Source of the DNA: Deuterostichococcus epilithicus
Taxonomy: Eukaryota; Chlorophyta; Trebouxiophyceae; Prasiolales; Stichococcaceae
Reading direction: 5' to 3'
Length of the DNA: 64,000 bases
Assembly (NCBI GenBank): GCA_033439295.1
Contig: JAVTLE010000014.1
Coordinates: 1,550,001 to 1,614,000 of the forward strand
Shown one piece after another: positions 46,909 to 60,500 of the stretch; position 1 is the stretch's first letter, and each line of letters opens with the position of its first letter. The notes beneath the pieces are model-generated. The model had not been told where the DNA came from. It did no database searches and worked only from the letters and a program-made list of their open reading frames with translations. Both the position numbers and the translations under genes were made by a program.

Positions 46909-47969
46909 TGCTGCCGCTGCCACGTGAAGGCCGCTGACCTCACCCTCCTTCAGCGACCATCCGTCCGCACGCTCAGCCCACGGCCATCTGCGCAGCAAAT
47001 ACGGTCTGTGATTACCGAAGGTCATGCCAGGGGAGGCACACCTTTCGCAGCGCGCCGCCACGCCAAGACCCCATCACACGCAAGCACCCGACAGCGCTGG
47101 CGTTGGCGGCCAGAAGTTCGAGACGCATCTGCACATGGGCATCGTGCTCACCTGGCCGTGAGCCCGATGCAGCGCAGGCCAGCTTACACCATGGTCCCAC
47201 TACCCTCCAACGGTTCCAAGCTGGGGCTGACGCCCTTGGGATTGCACGGACCTTGACGCTTTTGTACTGCTCTAGTATTGAAGGTGCTTGAAAGCTTTGT
47301 ACTCACGAACGTTCTCCTCCTGAATTGCCGTGTCGTCGAGGGGCCACGGTACCGGCAGATGTGAGGTTCGGACAGAGTGTCGCGAACCTCTACGTGCGAC
47401 TGAGGTGGTGCAGCTTTGGTGCTTCAGTCAGTATGCGCGAAGTTGAGCAAGCAATGTTAGCGCTCCTGACCTTAACTCTGGTGACCACGGGCCCGAAAGG
47501 CCGAAAGCAAGCAGCTTACGTGAGCCAAATGTGACTTCACGAAGCTCGGCACCAAGAGATTCTCAAGCTGCTTCCAAGATTGCGCCCGGCCAGCTTGGGT
47601 TGCTCTGATGCAGTAAGAACAGCAAGCCAGAAGAGACTCATGGAAACGCAATGCTGCCCCCCTGCCCCTTTGACCTTCCTCTAGGAACGGAGTCCGGATG
47701 GTGGACTATACCGGCGAGGCGAGTGGCTGGGGAGAACTGCTGGCGTTTCCGATCAATCCTCATGTCGACGAGCAGGTCTGCTTCAGCTAGTGACTGTCTC
47801 TTGCCGATGGCACACGTTTTCGATCCGAGCTGTCGGCATGCTTTCCGAATTGATTTCCGGTCCTCACAGGGCACGGCATGACCTGCACAGATCTGCATCA
47901 TGTATCGTGATAGCTCAAGCTCCTGTCTGTCTTGCCCGGTTACATTTACTGGCTGTTTGCTGTGCGCAG
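46909..47969. promoter_or_regulatory. Shared upstream region of divergent SBNO and PAN2 genes
   Basis: About 1 kb between the SBNO start codon and the first PAN2 exon I can recognise. Promoters and 5' UTRs of both should be here, and probably the first PAN2 exon, which I could not identify. Open frames in the region show no family signal. Confidence 0.45.
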
Positions 47970-50900
47970 ATCACGTCGTTGCAGTGCGACGCCGCGCATG
48001 AGCTTTTCTGGGCTGGAACTGAGAGCGGAGGTGTCTACGCTCTGCAGTGCCCAGATCTAAAGCGCTACGCGTGCTTCAGGTGGCCATGCGATTGGTGACA
48101 AGCATCTGATCTGTGCAGTCGGCCTAGTGCCCTCTCCATGCGGTGTGAGCGCATCGAAATACAATGACACAGGGCGCACGAGGAACGGGTGAACGACCTG
48201 CTGCCTGCCACGGGCGGCGGCGTGGTGTCTGTGTCGGCCACGCACCTGAGACTTCATGGCGTGGGCGGTCTGATCCGTGCCAGCCTTCCGGCCGCAGAGG
48301 TGAGCTGAATGGGTCTGCAGTTACTGAGCCCCGTCGATCACTCGAGACTCGCCCAAGCCATGTAAGATCTTCGTTGTAACGAGCCACCCACGACGGACGT
48401 CGCACGATTTGCAGGATGCGCCGTTTCTGGCATGCGCCGCGGAGCCCGGGGCGCCGCACCGCGCTGTGGTGTCACGGCAAGGCGCCTCGCTGGCAGTTTA
48501 CGACCTGGCCACCAGCCGCCTCACATCGCAGGTCTGTCGTCGTATAGTGGGTGCTTGATGCCACCATGTGCATCACGTCGTCTAGAATTATCACTGGAGA
48601 CAACAGGCCCCCAATAAGGTGTGTTGGATTGGGGGCATTCCACCCGCGCAGACACCCAATTGGAGTCAGCAGCGATGCAATTCATCTGGAGCAAGACAGA
48701 AGTGCGTAACGAACCTTCGCAGGCGTCGCTGGAGGCGGAGGCAGTCATGCTGCGCGCGCCCGCCGCCCGTGGTCTGGTGGCAGCTGGCATGGATGACGGC
48801 ACGTTTGCGCTGCTGGACCCTCGGGCGGGCTACAAGGTGATTCTCTCACTCGCTGCGGAAATTCTACCCAAAGCTGTTCCAACTGGCATTTTGAGCACTC
48901 AAGGCGTGCCACTCCGCCCGCCTCCAAAGGACATGCTGCTGCGACCGTGGTGCTGCCGCACAACACTGCACATTGCAAGGCGTGAGAGGCCTTGCTTGTG
49001 ACTGGGATTGATGTGTGGCCGCAGGCGCAGTCGAGCACGGCGGCGCACTCTGCGGGCCTCGCGGCGATGGATGCCAAGGCAGACCTGCTGGCAACGGCGG
49101 GCTATGGCACGCGCCAGGGCCGCGTCATCGCCGAAACGCACGTCAAGGTGAGCAAGGGTGCTCTGCGCGACGCCTACTGCCAGCCTTGCCCTTGACGGCT
49201 GTGCACCTCCCACTGAATAGACTTTGGCAGGGATGAGACTGCCGAGGGTGTCCCGTCAGCTGGTGTCCAGCTTTTGCCTTATATTGTGGTGAAGCCGTCT
49301 CAGACCTGGGCGAACCCTGTTGCGGGCAGGTGTACGACGTGCGCATGGCGGCGCGCATGCTGACGCTGCTACCCTTCAATGCGGGGCCAGCAGCGCTGCG
49401 CTTCCACCCCTCCTTCTCGGGGACCCTGCTGCTGGCGTCCTCCTCCGGCATCTTCAGCCTCGCGGACGCGCAGGGCGCCTCCCAGTACGCACAGACCTAC
49501 CAGGTGACAGCTGCTGCTGGGTGCAGCTGCTGCATGGCCAGTGCAGCCCTGCTGTTGCAGATTGCACAGGTGCACACTGCTGCAGGATGGCGGCACCTCC
49601 TGCAGCACAGGGCAGGCGCACGTGCCCCCGACAACATGTGTCAAGAGCTGCCCTGCAAAAAGTGCGCCATTCAGAAAGGGGGGAGGGGTGGGGGGTGCAC
49701 ACATCTGCACGGTGGCATGCCTCCTGCAAACCTGCAGCCATCCTAAACTTCGAATGACAAGAGGACTGAAAATGCTGCAGGTGGACCTGGCGGGGGACAC
49801 CATGGTGGCATGCAGCATGGCGTCGACGGGGGAGGTGCTGGCATTTGGCGGCAGCGGCGGCTATGTGCACCTGTGGGCGCTGTCCCACCAGCCCGCCGTC
49901 AACGCCTACTCCCAGGTGGCCACGTGCCCGCTGCCCCCCTGTATGTGGTGCTCAAAGAGTAGATGACATAATCAACTTGGCAGCTCCTTGCCCCTTTCAT
50001 GGTGGATTGCGACGGAGGCGTTGAGACAACCAACGACTTTCTTTTTCAGTGCAGCCGCTGGAGACGCCGCCGCCGCTGCCGCATGCGGCGGTGCGCCTCA
50101 CCGAGCGTGACTCGTTTGCCGCAGCAGAAGTCTTTTACCCCGAAGAGGTCTGCTTTTACTACTGCCAAGAATGACCTTATCACAAATGTCATCTCATTGT
50201 GTGTCCGACTTTGACTTGCTCCAAAGCCTGCCTGCGTTTCGGTGCACCTGTGATGAGGGAGTGCCTGTGACGCTTGCCCGAAGCTGACTGCCCTCCGCTC
50301 TGCGCCACAGGGGCGCCTGCTATCCGAGTTTGACCCGAAGGCCAAGATGCCGACGCCGCCGCCGCCGCGGGCAGTGGACCCGCTGCTGCTGGCCAGCAGC
50401 AAGAGCGCCGACTTCGTGACCTACATTCCCAACCCACACTTCCGGAAGGGCGCGCCCTTTGGAGCGGCCACCCGCGGTGTGGCGGCGCAGCGGGCCGCCC
50501 GGCTGCGCCTCGCCGCGGACCGCCCCGACAGGTACCTCGCCATGGCTCGCCATCCTGTGCTGCTCCGCTTGGCTGACTCGTCTGCCTGGCGCCGTGCCTT
50601 CCGGCTGTCCTTGCCGCAACAGTGTGTGTTGTACCATCAGAACCCAATCCGCAGCCGCCCCCTGGGACGGACCCCCGGGGCAGAGCCGCTGCCGGGATGG
50701 GGCGGGTGGTGAAAAGGTCACCTTCCCCTGGCGTCACCGCGAGGAGGACTTCAGCAGAAGCGTGCGAAGCAGCAGTGCTCCTGCAGCAGCTGCACCAGCA
50801 GCGCCGTTCCAAACGCCAAGGTGTTCACAAACACGCGCAGTGCGGCGGCGAGGGCAGAGCGGCGGGCGCGGCGCGCAGAGCGAGGCGGAACGCTGCTGCC

Positions 50901-53900
50901 GCAGGCCTACCAGTACACGCGCATCAAGCAGCAGGCGGGCACGCGCTTCGAGGCCTTCGACTTTTCGGCGCACAATGCCACCCGCTTCGCGGGGTTGGAG
51001 AACGACCTGGCCAACTGCTACACTAACGCGCTGTGGCAGGTCCTGTACTTCATCCCGCAGCTCAGGTGCGCCGCTGCCATTTGTGCAACCTGCTTGTGCG
51101 ATTCCTGATTGACGGCGAGGGAATCGCCGTGCTGCTGTTGCTGCTGCAGATGCGTGGGCAAGGCGGCTGTCTCGGGCCTTTACAGGCCCCGAAGCTCTGC
51201 ATCCTGTGGGCCTGCAGTTGGCGGGCCTGATGTGGGCCTGCCTGCATGTCATGCCCTCGACCTCTGCGAGCACCACACTGTCGCCATCAAATCGTCTGAG
51301 TCGAGAGCTAGCTCTTTGGCGCTGCGGTTGCCGCACACCGTCTTGGCTTGACGGGCTGCGGCTGCGCTCGGCAGGGAGGCGATGCTGCGGCACGCGGTGG
51401 AGGCGGACAAGGAGTTTTGCCTCTCCTGCGAGCTGGGCTTCCTGTTCCGCATGCTGTTTGCCGCCAAGGGCCAGGCTTGCCAGGTGAAGCACTCGTGCTG
51501 AAGTGTATGCGGACTCACGTCGTCGAGCTCGCAGCAAGCGCAGACTGATGCATGAATGGGAAACCTGAGCATTTGCAGCATGGCAACTGCCAGTTGGAGC
51601 ACCTGAGCGTTACAGAAGGATACAGACGTTGCGTCGTGACCATCTTCAGGCCAGCAACCTGCTGCGGGCGCTGCGACAGAACCGCGAAGCGGGAGCGCTG
51701 GGCCTACTAGAGGTGGGAATCTTCGAGAGGTTTTGCAGAGGAAGAGCCAGGCCGTCGCTGCATCCTCCGATCTTCACTTGCACACGACAGAAGTAACTAC
51801 TCGAACTTCGCCTTGCGTAAAGCAGAATCTGACTCTTCCCCCACATCAACAGGGCCAGGCGCAGCGAGGGGGCGGCACAGCAGACGCGCTCGCCAATGTG
51901 TCCAAGGACGCCTCATTGCGCCGGCGCATTCAGTCCCTCCAGCGGTTCCTGCTGCAACAGCTGCACCGCGAAGCGGCGGCCCCTGGTTCGCCTCCCTGTC
52001 ACCTGTCTGGTCCACCCAGCACACAGGTTTCCTCTTGGCTGGTGGGCGATCCTCTGGCTCCTGCATTGTGTGTGCCACCACGATCGACGACTGCAAGCGC
52101 CACAGGTAGATGTCGCAATGGTCACAGTCACAGGCATTGGTGTGAGGCTCGCTCTGCACTCAGCACTTTTGAAAGTTGCCTGACTTGCAAACGAGCATGG
52201 TTCCTGCTTCACATGTGCAGCGTTGACGACGGTGGCGGTGGACGCCCCTGCCGACCTGGCGGCGACGCCGGCAGACAGCAGCAGCAGTGCCGTGGATGCA
52301 CTGTTCGGCATGGCAGTGCGACAGCGCACCGTGACCGTGTCAGGCACGCGTGCGGAGCGCTCCCAGGACACACGCTCCTTCCAGGTGTCCTCCTTCATCC
52401 CGCTCCCCCTCCGTCCAGGTGGCACAGCTACACACACTGCCGCGCCCCACTGCCAGCTTCCAAAGCGGTCGGGCACAGCCCCAGCCGGGTTCGGGGTGTC
52501 ATTATGAAACCTGGCGGCCACGTGCGTTGGGATGAGGGACGATGGCGTCTCCCATCGTGACGTAGGTGGAGCTGCAGCAGCCGGCGCAGCTGCCCGGCGG
52601 CAGCAGGCCTGCGGGGCCGGCGTCCCCGGCGCGCCCCGGCACCTCGGCCGGCGCGGCCAGCGTGCCGGCCTCGCCCGCCAGGTCAGCACGACCCTGTGTC
52701 CGCGAGAAGCTGCGAATGACGAGTTCACCCGCCTCAGCACAGGCTCCCGTCTGATGAGGCTGCTCTTGATGTCGGTCAGAGGAGCTCTGTGATGTGGCCC
52801 AGACTTTATGGAGTCCAGCCACCGGACGAGTGGAGGCGTAGTGTAGGCTCTGCAGTCAACATGCGCCTGTCAGGATCGTTCCCTGACTGCAACACCCTCA
52901 CCTTCCGACAGCATTTTGCAAATAGCTGCATGCGCGGCGGACTTGCAGGGGCGCGCCAGCGCCATTGCTGCAGGAGGAGCGGCCCACCTTTGGGCGGCTG
53001 CTAGCGGACAGCCTGCGGGGCGACGGCGCCACGCAGCGCGGCTGGTTCGACGAGGAGCGCCGCTACCAGCTGCTGCAGCAGAGCCGCTGCCCCCTCAGCC
53101 TGCCACAGGTCCGCCGCGGACTGGCCCGTTTGGTGTTCCTGCGGATGTGTGTGTCTGTGTTGCAAGTTCACCTTGAACCATGGAATAATGCTCAGCTGCA
53201 CTCTCCCTGCTTGGCGTCTGTCCCTGCAAGCCAAATGCTGTAGGGCCCCACGACTCCGATCGCCTTCGTTGCAGGTCCTGGTCATCAGCTGCGGCATGCC
53301 GGCGGGCGGGCAGCTCTGGTGGCAGGCGCCCGCAGACAGCAGTGGCCTCCCCTGGGCGCTGGCCATTGAAGCAGATCCAGACAGCTGGAAGGTAGTAAAG
53401 TTCAGCAAGACTGTGCTGCATCTGGTGATGGGAAAGTCATTGCTCTACCTGCATGGACGTTGAGAAGAAGATGCACCTGAACGTAGATGGTGAACTTGCA
53501 ACAGCTACCTGCTTCGCCCGAGCTGGCGGCATTGCCCCCTCGAACCTTGGCAAACCCTAGCAAGCCTCAGCAACTTTGTGTAGTCGTTGATGTCATCAGT
53601 CTAAAGGGGTGGTGGATCGCACAGATTAGCGTCACGGAGGGCGACTCCGCGGAGGATCTGCTGGGGGGCCTGGGGGGCCGGCAGCTGAGCGAGCGGTGCG
53701 CAGTATACGAGCTGACGGCGGTCATTGCGCATGTGCGGGACGAGGACGAGCCGCCCGGTGACCCTGCCACCACCGACGGCCACCTGGTGGCGCACATCAA
53801 GGTGTGCTCGTTCAGTGGCCTCTCAAATTGCCGTGCTCCCACGAGTTTGGACACGCGACAGAAAAAGTACTTGCATCTGCATGGAGGCATTGTGGCTGCG

Positions 53901-56900
53901 GCATCGCAGCTGTGCGCAGAGGCTGCAGCCAGAGTCCACCCTGCTCAAATGCTCCAGTGCGACGCAGCATTTGGACTCTGGTTACAGGTGTCGCCGGCAT
54001 ATCTTGACATAGACCACGGCATCGCCCCGTCGCCGGCGCCGCCGTCGCCCGGCCAGTCGCCCTGGCCGCGCGCCGGATTCGCCACCGGCCGCCCCAGAGC
54101 GCTCGGCAGGGCGCTCAGCGCTGCGTCAGGCACATTGGCAGCAGCTGGCGCGCCGCCAGCAGCAGAAGAGCAGCAGCCGTCAGGAGAGTCGGCAGCAGAA
54201 GAGCAACAGCCGTCAGGAGCGTCGGCAGCACCAGCAGCAGATGAGGCCCCGCAGCTGGGGCGAGTGCCTTCCGGCGGCGAGGCCAGCACAGGTGGGAACG
54301 GGGCTTGAGACATGGCAAGCCTGGGGGCGTGCTGGAGGCACGGTTGAAGGCATACCGCACCCTTATTATCTGCTCATCTGCTCAACGAAGGACAGGGTCG
54401 AGCTTTTGAGTCTGCTGTGAGCTTTCGCAACCCTCGAAGGCAAGTGTCGGAGGCCCCTCGCATTCTTGTCTGCTGGTTTTATGCAGACGAGGCGAACATT
54501 GGCGCAGACTTGGCGGCAGCCACGCCGCCGCGGCAGGTGCGGCGGCACTCCTCGCTGTCGGCGGCGCTGGGCGGGCTATCGGTGACGACGCTGCGGTCGG
54601 CCAGCGGCGGCAAACCGCTGCGACCGGCCCCGCCGCCGCGGTGGATGCTCTTCAACGACTTCGTGATCACGGAGACGCCCGCAGCCGAGGCGCAGGCGAC
54701 CTACGGTGGCCAGAACACGCCCTGCATGCTGTACTACACCCGGGTGCGACTGTTGGCCTGCCCTATCTCCCAGCAAGTGCACCTGCCCATCAGCTGATCT
54801 CGGTCTGTGACCCAACCGCAAACCAAGACGCGTCGAAGCCCCCGTGTTCCCAAGCAGATAGTCCCGGCCGTCCTCACCTCCGCTGCTCGGCTTCTGCCTT
54901 GTGCGCGCTGCCTGCCAGCCGACCCCGCGTGCCTGATGGAAAGGCGCTCCCACAGAGCCCTCCTGTGTGTCTCGTCGTGCGTCCAGCGCCCAGCGATGCG
55001 GCAGTGCTGTGCGCAGGTGGAGGCGGAGGACGCGGCGGCACACCGGCCGGCAATGGAGCCGCCGCCCGTGCTCACGTCAGAGGCGTTTCAGCAGCTGTGC
55101 CTCGCGCACCCCGTCCAGGTGGCTGCAGCTCGTGACAGGAGGAACCTGCAATGATCGTACACATTCAAGCTGTTCTCGAGGAGTGCTCTGCGGTACGTGT
55201 TGCCTGGTCCGACAGGCATGCCTGAGCTGTGCCGGCCTCCAGGGCTCGCTGTGGAGAGCGGGTGCACCGGTGGATGACTTGCATCTCCGTGCACCTGCCC
55301 GCAGGGCCCCAGCGCACGGCTGGAGCGGCCGACGTTCACGGTGCTGCGGGAGGAGGAGCTGCCGCGCCCCGGCATGGTGTTCGGCATCGACGCGGAGTTC
55401 GTGGCGGTGTCGCGCCCCGACAAGGTCCTGCAGGGGTGGGCACACCCGCGCCCGCGCGCCTCCGTCCTGGCAGCCCCGTCCCGAGCTTGCATCGACCCCC
55501 ATTGGCACCAGCCTCTCGCGTGGCGTCCAACGCAAGCCCGCACCCCAAAGCTGGCACCCATCTGCATGGTTGTTGCGTCTGGCACGATGGCTGTCTCCAG
55601 AGCGGCGGCATGACCGGGTCCTGCTCCCAGCCTGTGCCAAAGCTGAGACGGGGGTTGGCCCTGTGTTCCACCCTGCCTCCTTGCGAAGCCAGCATTCCAG
55701 TGAAAAGCGGAGCGCTGAACTCTCGTTCTGATCAGGGGCACGGAGGTGGAGACGCGGACGGCGCGGTTGGGCCTGGCGCGCGTGAGCGTGGTGCGGGGGG
55801 AGGGGACACTCGCCGGCACCGCCTGCATCGACGACTACATCCGCACCCTGGAGCCCGTGGCCGACTACCTCACCCGCTTCTCTGGCCTGGTGCGTGACCG
55901 CCGCCAGTGTGCCATGCAGCCGCCACATTTCCACTCTTGTCAGGGGTTGCGGCATGCCATTTCAGCCTGTCAGGTTTTCTTTGTCACAGCGCAGCCGGCG
56001 GCAAGAGTTTGCACAGACATCGTCCTGCAGGTTGCAGGGCGGCCTCACGCTCATGGCGTGCTGCAGGGTGTCCGACCGTGCTCGTTCCCACTTGGCTCCT
56101 GACTGAGCCTTCACAATTGCAGCTGCTGCCGTCACAGCAGCGGGCCTCCTGCGAGCCCCCCGGCTACAGCTGGGGCACCGGCGGCGGCAGGCCCCGCCAT
56201 CCCCTGGCAAGCCTGCCTGCTTGCCGTAAACAGAGACAAGCCCAGAGCCTGCGCCGCCCACGACCAGAGCCCAGCAGGCAGCTGCGCGTGTGCTGCCACA
56301 CCTGGTGAAGGTGTGGCTTGTCGTCCCGGGTCCGCCGTCGACCGCCCGCCCTCTGAACCCTGCAGGTCGCCGGCGACCTGGACCCGGTGCAGTCGCGGCG
56401 GTACCTGACGACGGCCAAGCGCTCGTACCTGAAGCTGCGCCACCTGGTGGACGCCGGCTGCCTGCTGGTCGGCCACGGCCTCAAAAAGGACTTCCGCATG
56501 ATAAACATCGTGGTGCCCGCCGCCCAGGTGCGGCAGTACCCTGCTCCTTCAGCACTGGCGGCATTTGTCCACCTCTCCGGTGACACTGCCTTGGCCCAAG
56601 CCGGTGCCATCTGGCTGCAGGCTTGTGTTGCCATCAGGCCGTGCCTCGCGGTCCAGGCATTTGGACCGGTGGCGTCACAGGAAGATTTTTTGGTGTGCAT
56701 TTTGTAACCTGTTGGAGACGGGGGGGTGCAGGTGATTGACACAGCGGAGCTGTTCAGCTTCAAGCGGCAGCGCAAGCTCAGCCTCCGCTTCCTGGCCGCC
56801 TTCCTGCTGCGCGTCGACATCCAGCGCCAGGTGTGCGCCAGCACTGACATGCATGCAGACCTCTGTCAGCTTTTTTTTCGGGGTGCCCAACTCCAAGGGG

Positions 56901-57174
56901 CGCTTGTCGAGCAACCTTCTGAGGTCTCAGTTCCGCTGACGCCATCCCTCTTCTGTCACTGGCCTGCAGCAGACGTCCGTTGAGCTTCCTTTGCTCGCAG
57001 GCGCACGACTCGATCGAGGACGCGCGCACGGCGCTGGCACTGCACGCGGCATACCAGCGCCTGGCGGCAGAGGGGCCCGAGAAGCTGCGCGCCGGCCTGA
57101 CACGCATGTATGACTGGGGCAACGCCATGGGCTGGGAGCCGGCCGCCTGGCCGCAGCCGCCACCCGACATGTGA
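47970..57174 (+). CDS. PAN2: PAN2 poly(A)-specific ribonuclease (first exon not found)
   Basis: Catalytic subunit of the PAN2-PAN3 deadenylase, cytoplasmic mRNA decay. Parts in order: WD40 propeller, exons 47970-49920 ([26 protein letters not shown]-like [48 protein letters not shown]); linker with [10 protein letters not shown] (about 50420); UCH-like domain from 50895: [20 protein letters not shown], then [33 protein letters not shown] (51410-51470); [11 protein letters not shown] (53280); [15 protein letters not shown] (53700); [12 protein letters not shown] (54642); last, the DEDD exonuclease: [20 protein letters not shown] (55374), [20 protein letters not shown] then [20 protein letters not shown] (56379-56525), [10 protein letters not shown] and [17 protein letters not shown] (57004). 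All D, E, D, H and D nuclease residues are present, so it should be active. The UCH-like domain keeps ubiquitin-protease-like catalytic positions. TGA at 57172-57174. Confidence 0.92.
54159..54224 (+). repeat. Two tandem 33-bp units in PAN2 coding sequence
   Basis: Units at 54159-54191 and 54192-54224 differ at two bases and encode [11 protein letters not shown] and [11 protein letters not shown], within an Ala/Pro/Gln-rich insertion of the UCH-like domain. In-frame, so it changes only the length of a disordered loop. Confidence 0.85.
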
Positions 57175-57548
57175 TTCTGCGGCGCGGCACACCAATTGCG
57201 CGGCGTGCGCGATACCATGCCGTGGTGTGCCGGAGAGTCAGGAGTTTGGGCTTCGCAAACGAGCGGATAGGTACCTAGTAGGTCAGCGAGTTCCCAGAGG
57301 TCCGAATGCTCAAAACATCCCCCAGTACCTCTGCAGATATTTGAGCGAATCCAGCTGGAGCAGGCACAGCAATGTGACACGCCTGCAAAGCTACTAAACC
57401 CTGAGTTTCTTCCCGCGGTGTCGCATGAAGCGATTCTTCCCGCCGTTATATCCGAAATCCTCCAGTGGCGCGTTTCTTCCTGTTGCGCATCACTTGTTGT
57501 AAAGCGCCTGCAAGTCGATCCGAGTGTTGTCTATTGAAAAGATTCATC
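57175..57548. other. PAN2 3' UTR and CHLP promoter
   Basis: Spacer of 374 bases between two genes on the same strand. A TGTAA at 57498-57502, only 47 bases before the CHLP start codon, could be the PAN2 poly(A) signal; if so the PAN2 transcript runs across the CHLP promoter. Confidence 0.45.
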
Positions 57549-60500
57549 ATGGCTCACGTCGGAGCGCTGCTGAACGGTGTCAACGCCGGCGTCATGCACG
57601 CCGGGCGCAAAGCGGTGCACGCGCAGCCGGCAGCACACTCGGTACAGCCCCGGTGCAGTCACAGGACGTCCGGCTTCGTGGGCCAGACAGTGGCACACAC
57701 CAGCCGGCGAGGCAATGCCCGCAGCGACCGCGCTGCATCCCTGCAGGTAACTATCTTTGAGCAGCAGGATGCAACCCTGTTCCACGTATCCAAAGCAAGA
57801 CTGCACTGCTGCAGCAGCCTCGCTGTGTGCCTGCGGATCTGCTTCTTGCTGCATGACAATGCTTTGAGCGTCCACGGGTGATGCGCGGTCGACTTCGTGT
57901 CAAGGGTGTTTCTTGCATCTGAGCTCATTGCTGGTTTTGCAGGTCTTTGCCGTCCGTGACGGCGCACAGCTGGACAGGCCACTCAGAGCGGCAGTTATCG
58001 GCGGTGGCCCTGCTGGCGCTTGCGCAGCCGAGACCCTGGCCAAGGGCGGCGTCGAGACCTACCTGATCGAGCGCAAGCTCGACAACTGCAAGGTGCTTAG
58101 CTGCCGAAGCCCTCCTTCACATTTTCCTCGAAAGTCTTAGCCGCCTTCCCACTGTGCTTACGGTATCGTCGGAAGTGGGACCATGCATGCGGCGGGAGTG
58201 CGGCCCCGCACAAAAGCGCCTGCGCAAGTCCTGCCTCTTCTTGCCGTGTCCCCACCGCAATCTTGCTAAGGCACGCACTCCCATATAGCGAAAGAAACCT
58301 TACCTGCTGTGGTCGAGAACGACTGGTCATCAGCTAACCTTCATGGTGTCTGGTGTACGCAGCCGTGCGGTGGCGCCATCCCGCTGTGCATGATCGGCGA
58401 GTTCGACTTGCCCATGGAGATCGTGGACCGCAAGGTCACGAAGATGAAGATGATCAGTCCCAGCAACCGTGAGGTGGACGTCGGCAAGACGCTCTCCGAG
58501 CGCGAGTACATCGGCATGTGCCGCCGCGAGGTGCGCCCTGGTCGGGTCCCTCCTCCTTCCTGCCATCAGCGCCAATCGTCTGCGCATCCCCTGCCATGTT
58601 CGGCCACTTATTGCTGTAACCCTGCTGCTGGCAAGGCCACAACCTGGTGCTGGCAAAGACGGTTAATCTGTGACCTTGATTCGCGCCTCCAGGTGATGGA
58701 TGCGTACCTGCGCAACCGGGCACAGGAGAACGGTGCCAAGGTGTACAACGGGTTGTACCTGCGTTCCAGCCAGAAGGACGGCAAGGACGGCCCCTTCACC
58801 GTCAACTTCAGTGACTACACCGAGGGCGGCAAGGTGACCACTTTTTTTGGGTTCTTGAAGATCTTGTTGCCGCAGTTCCGGCGCACCCAACAGCATTGCT
58901 GCTATGCAGCTGCACGTGTTTGCAGTTGCAGTGGTCACGCTGCGTGGCGGTGCAGCCTCTCACCCAGCAGTGCTGAGACGCCACTCCCACCTGCTATGTT
59001 GCCTCGCTTCTGTGGCGGTGCAGCCGCCCTCTTTCTCAGCAGGCGAGGTCTTCATCTAGGCACTTTCGCCTCGTGCCTGACTGTCACGACTTGCGTTCTG
59101 CACAGGTTGGCAAAAACACCGACATCGAGGTGGACATCATTATTGGCGCTGACGGCGCCAACAGCCGTGTCGCAAAGGAGATCGGCGCTGGCGAGTACGA
59201 CTATGCCATCGCCTTCCAGGTGCGCTGCTGCCTCCAAAGTGCTGTGAGTGCTCTGAAGCACATTGGGTGCAGCCTGCTGCTGGGCGTGCAGGTCCTGCAG
59301 AATAACAGCATGCTCAGCGTCGCTCGTGGAGCCTGTCTGCCCGCCTCCTTCGCTGGCATGGCAGCCGGGTTCTCCTGTCCCCTGGAGATCCTGACGCTTG
59401 CTGCAGCAGGACGATGTTGGCCCTGGGGTCTCCCTGCGCAGCAGCCGCCTGCCGCCCCGCGGTCGTACCTGCAACGCTCCTGCCTCGTGAGAGGCATCTT
59501 GAATCCAACTGCATCATGCTTCGTTACAGGAGCGCATCCGCATCCCTGAGGACAAGATGGACTACTACAAGGACCTTGCGGAGATGTACGTCGGCGACGA
59601 TGTGTCGCCCGACTTCTATGGCTGGGTGTTCCCCAAGTACGACCACGTCGCCGTGGGCACTGGCACCGTCGTCAACAAGCCCGGCATCAAGCAGTACCAG
59701 CAGGTGCCGCTCTTGGGGGGGTTTTCCATGACAAGTATCAAGGTGGTGTGCCCATGTACCGATGCGGCGCAACATGGCGTCACATTCTGAGATTGGGCTA
59801 TGTGAAGTGAAGGCTGACATGTGGCCGACCGCTCAAGGCAACGGGAGCGCTGCAGCCTCACCAGCACTCCAGCGCAGAGTGCTTGCTGCTGACACTGGTG
59901 CAGCAACAGCTGTACTGGCCAGCAGCAGCCCTGAGGTTGCTGCCGCGGCTGTCCAGGCGACGCGGGACCGCAGCGCAGTGAAGACCGCCGGCGGCAAGAT
60001 CATCCGCGTGGAGGCGCACCCCATCCCGGAGCACCCGCGCCCCAAGCGTGTGCAGGGCCGCGCCGGCCTCGTCGGCGACGCCGCCGGCTACGTCACAAAG
60101 TGCTCTGGTGCGCTTTCGGTGTGCCTTCAGGGCCGCCGCCTGAAGCTGACGAAAGCGTGGCCGACTGGCTACAGATGTGTCTGCATTGCTGCAGCCGCCT
60201 CTACCGCGCGTGCGTGCCAATTATTCTCCAAAGTTCCCAAAGACCCCAAAGACCAAGGACCACACCTCAACAATCAGGAGTTTTCCACTGGCGACCAGCC
60301 GTGCGTGCGCCACCGCAGGCGAGGGCATCTACTTTGCGGCGAAGAGCGGCCGCATGTGCGCGGAAGCCATTGTGGAGGCCAGCAAGGGCGGCAAGCAGAT
60401 GGTTGGCGAGGACGCCTTCCGCGTGTACCTGGACAAGTGCGCATCTGATTCCACCCACCACACCTGCGCTCCAGCTTGCAGCCAGATGCTTATGCTGCTC

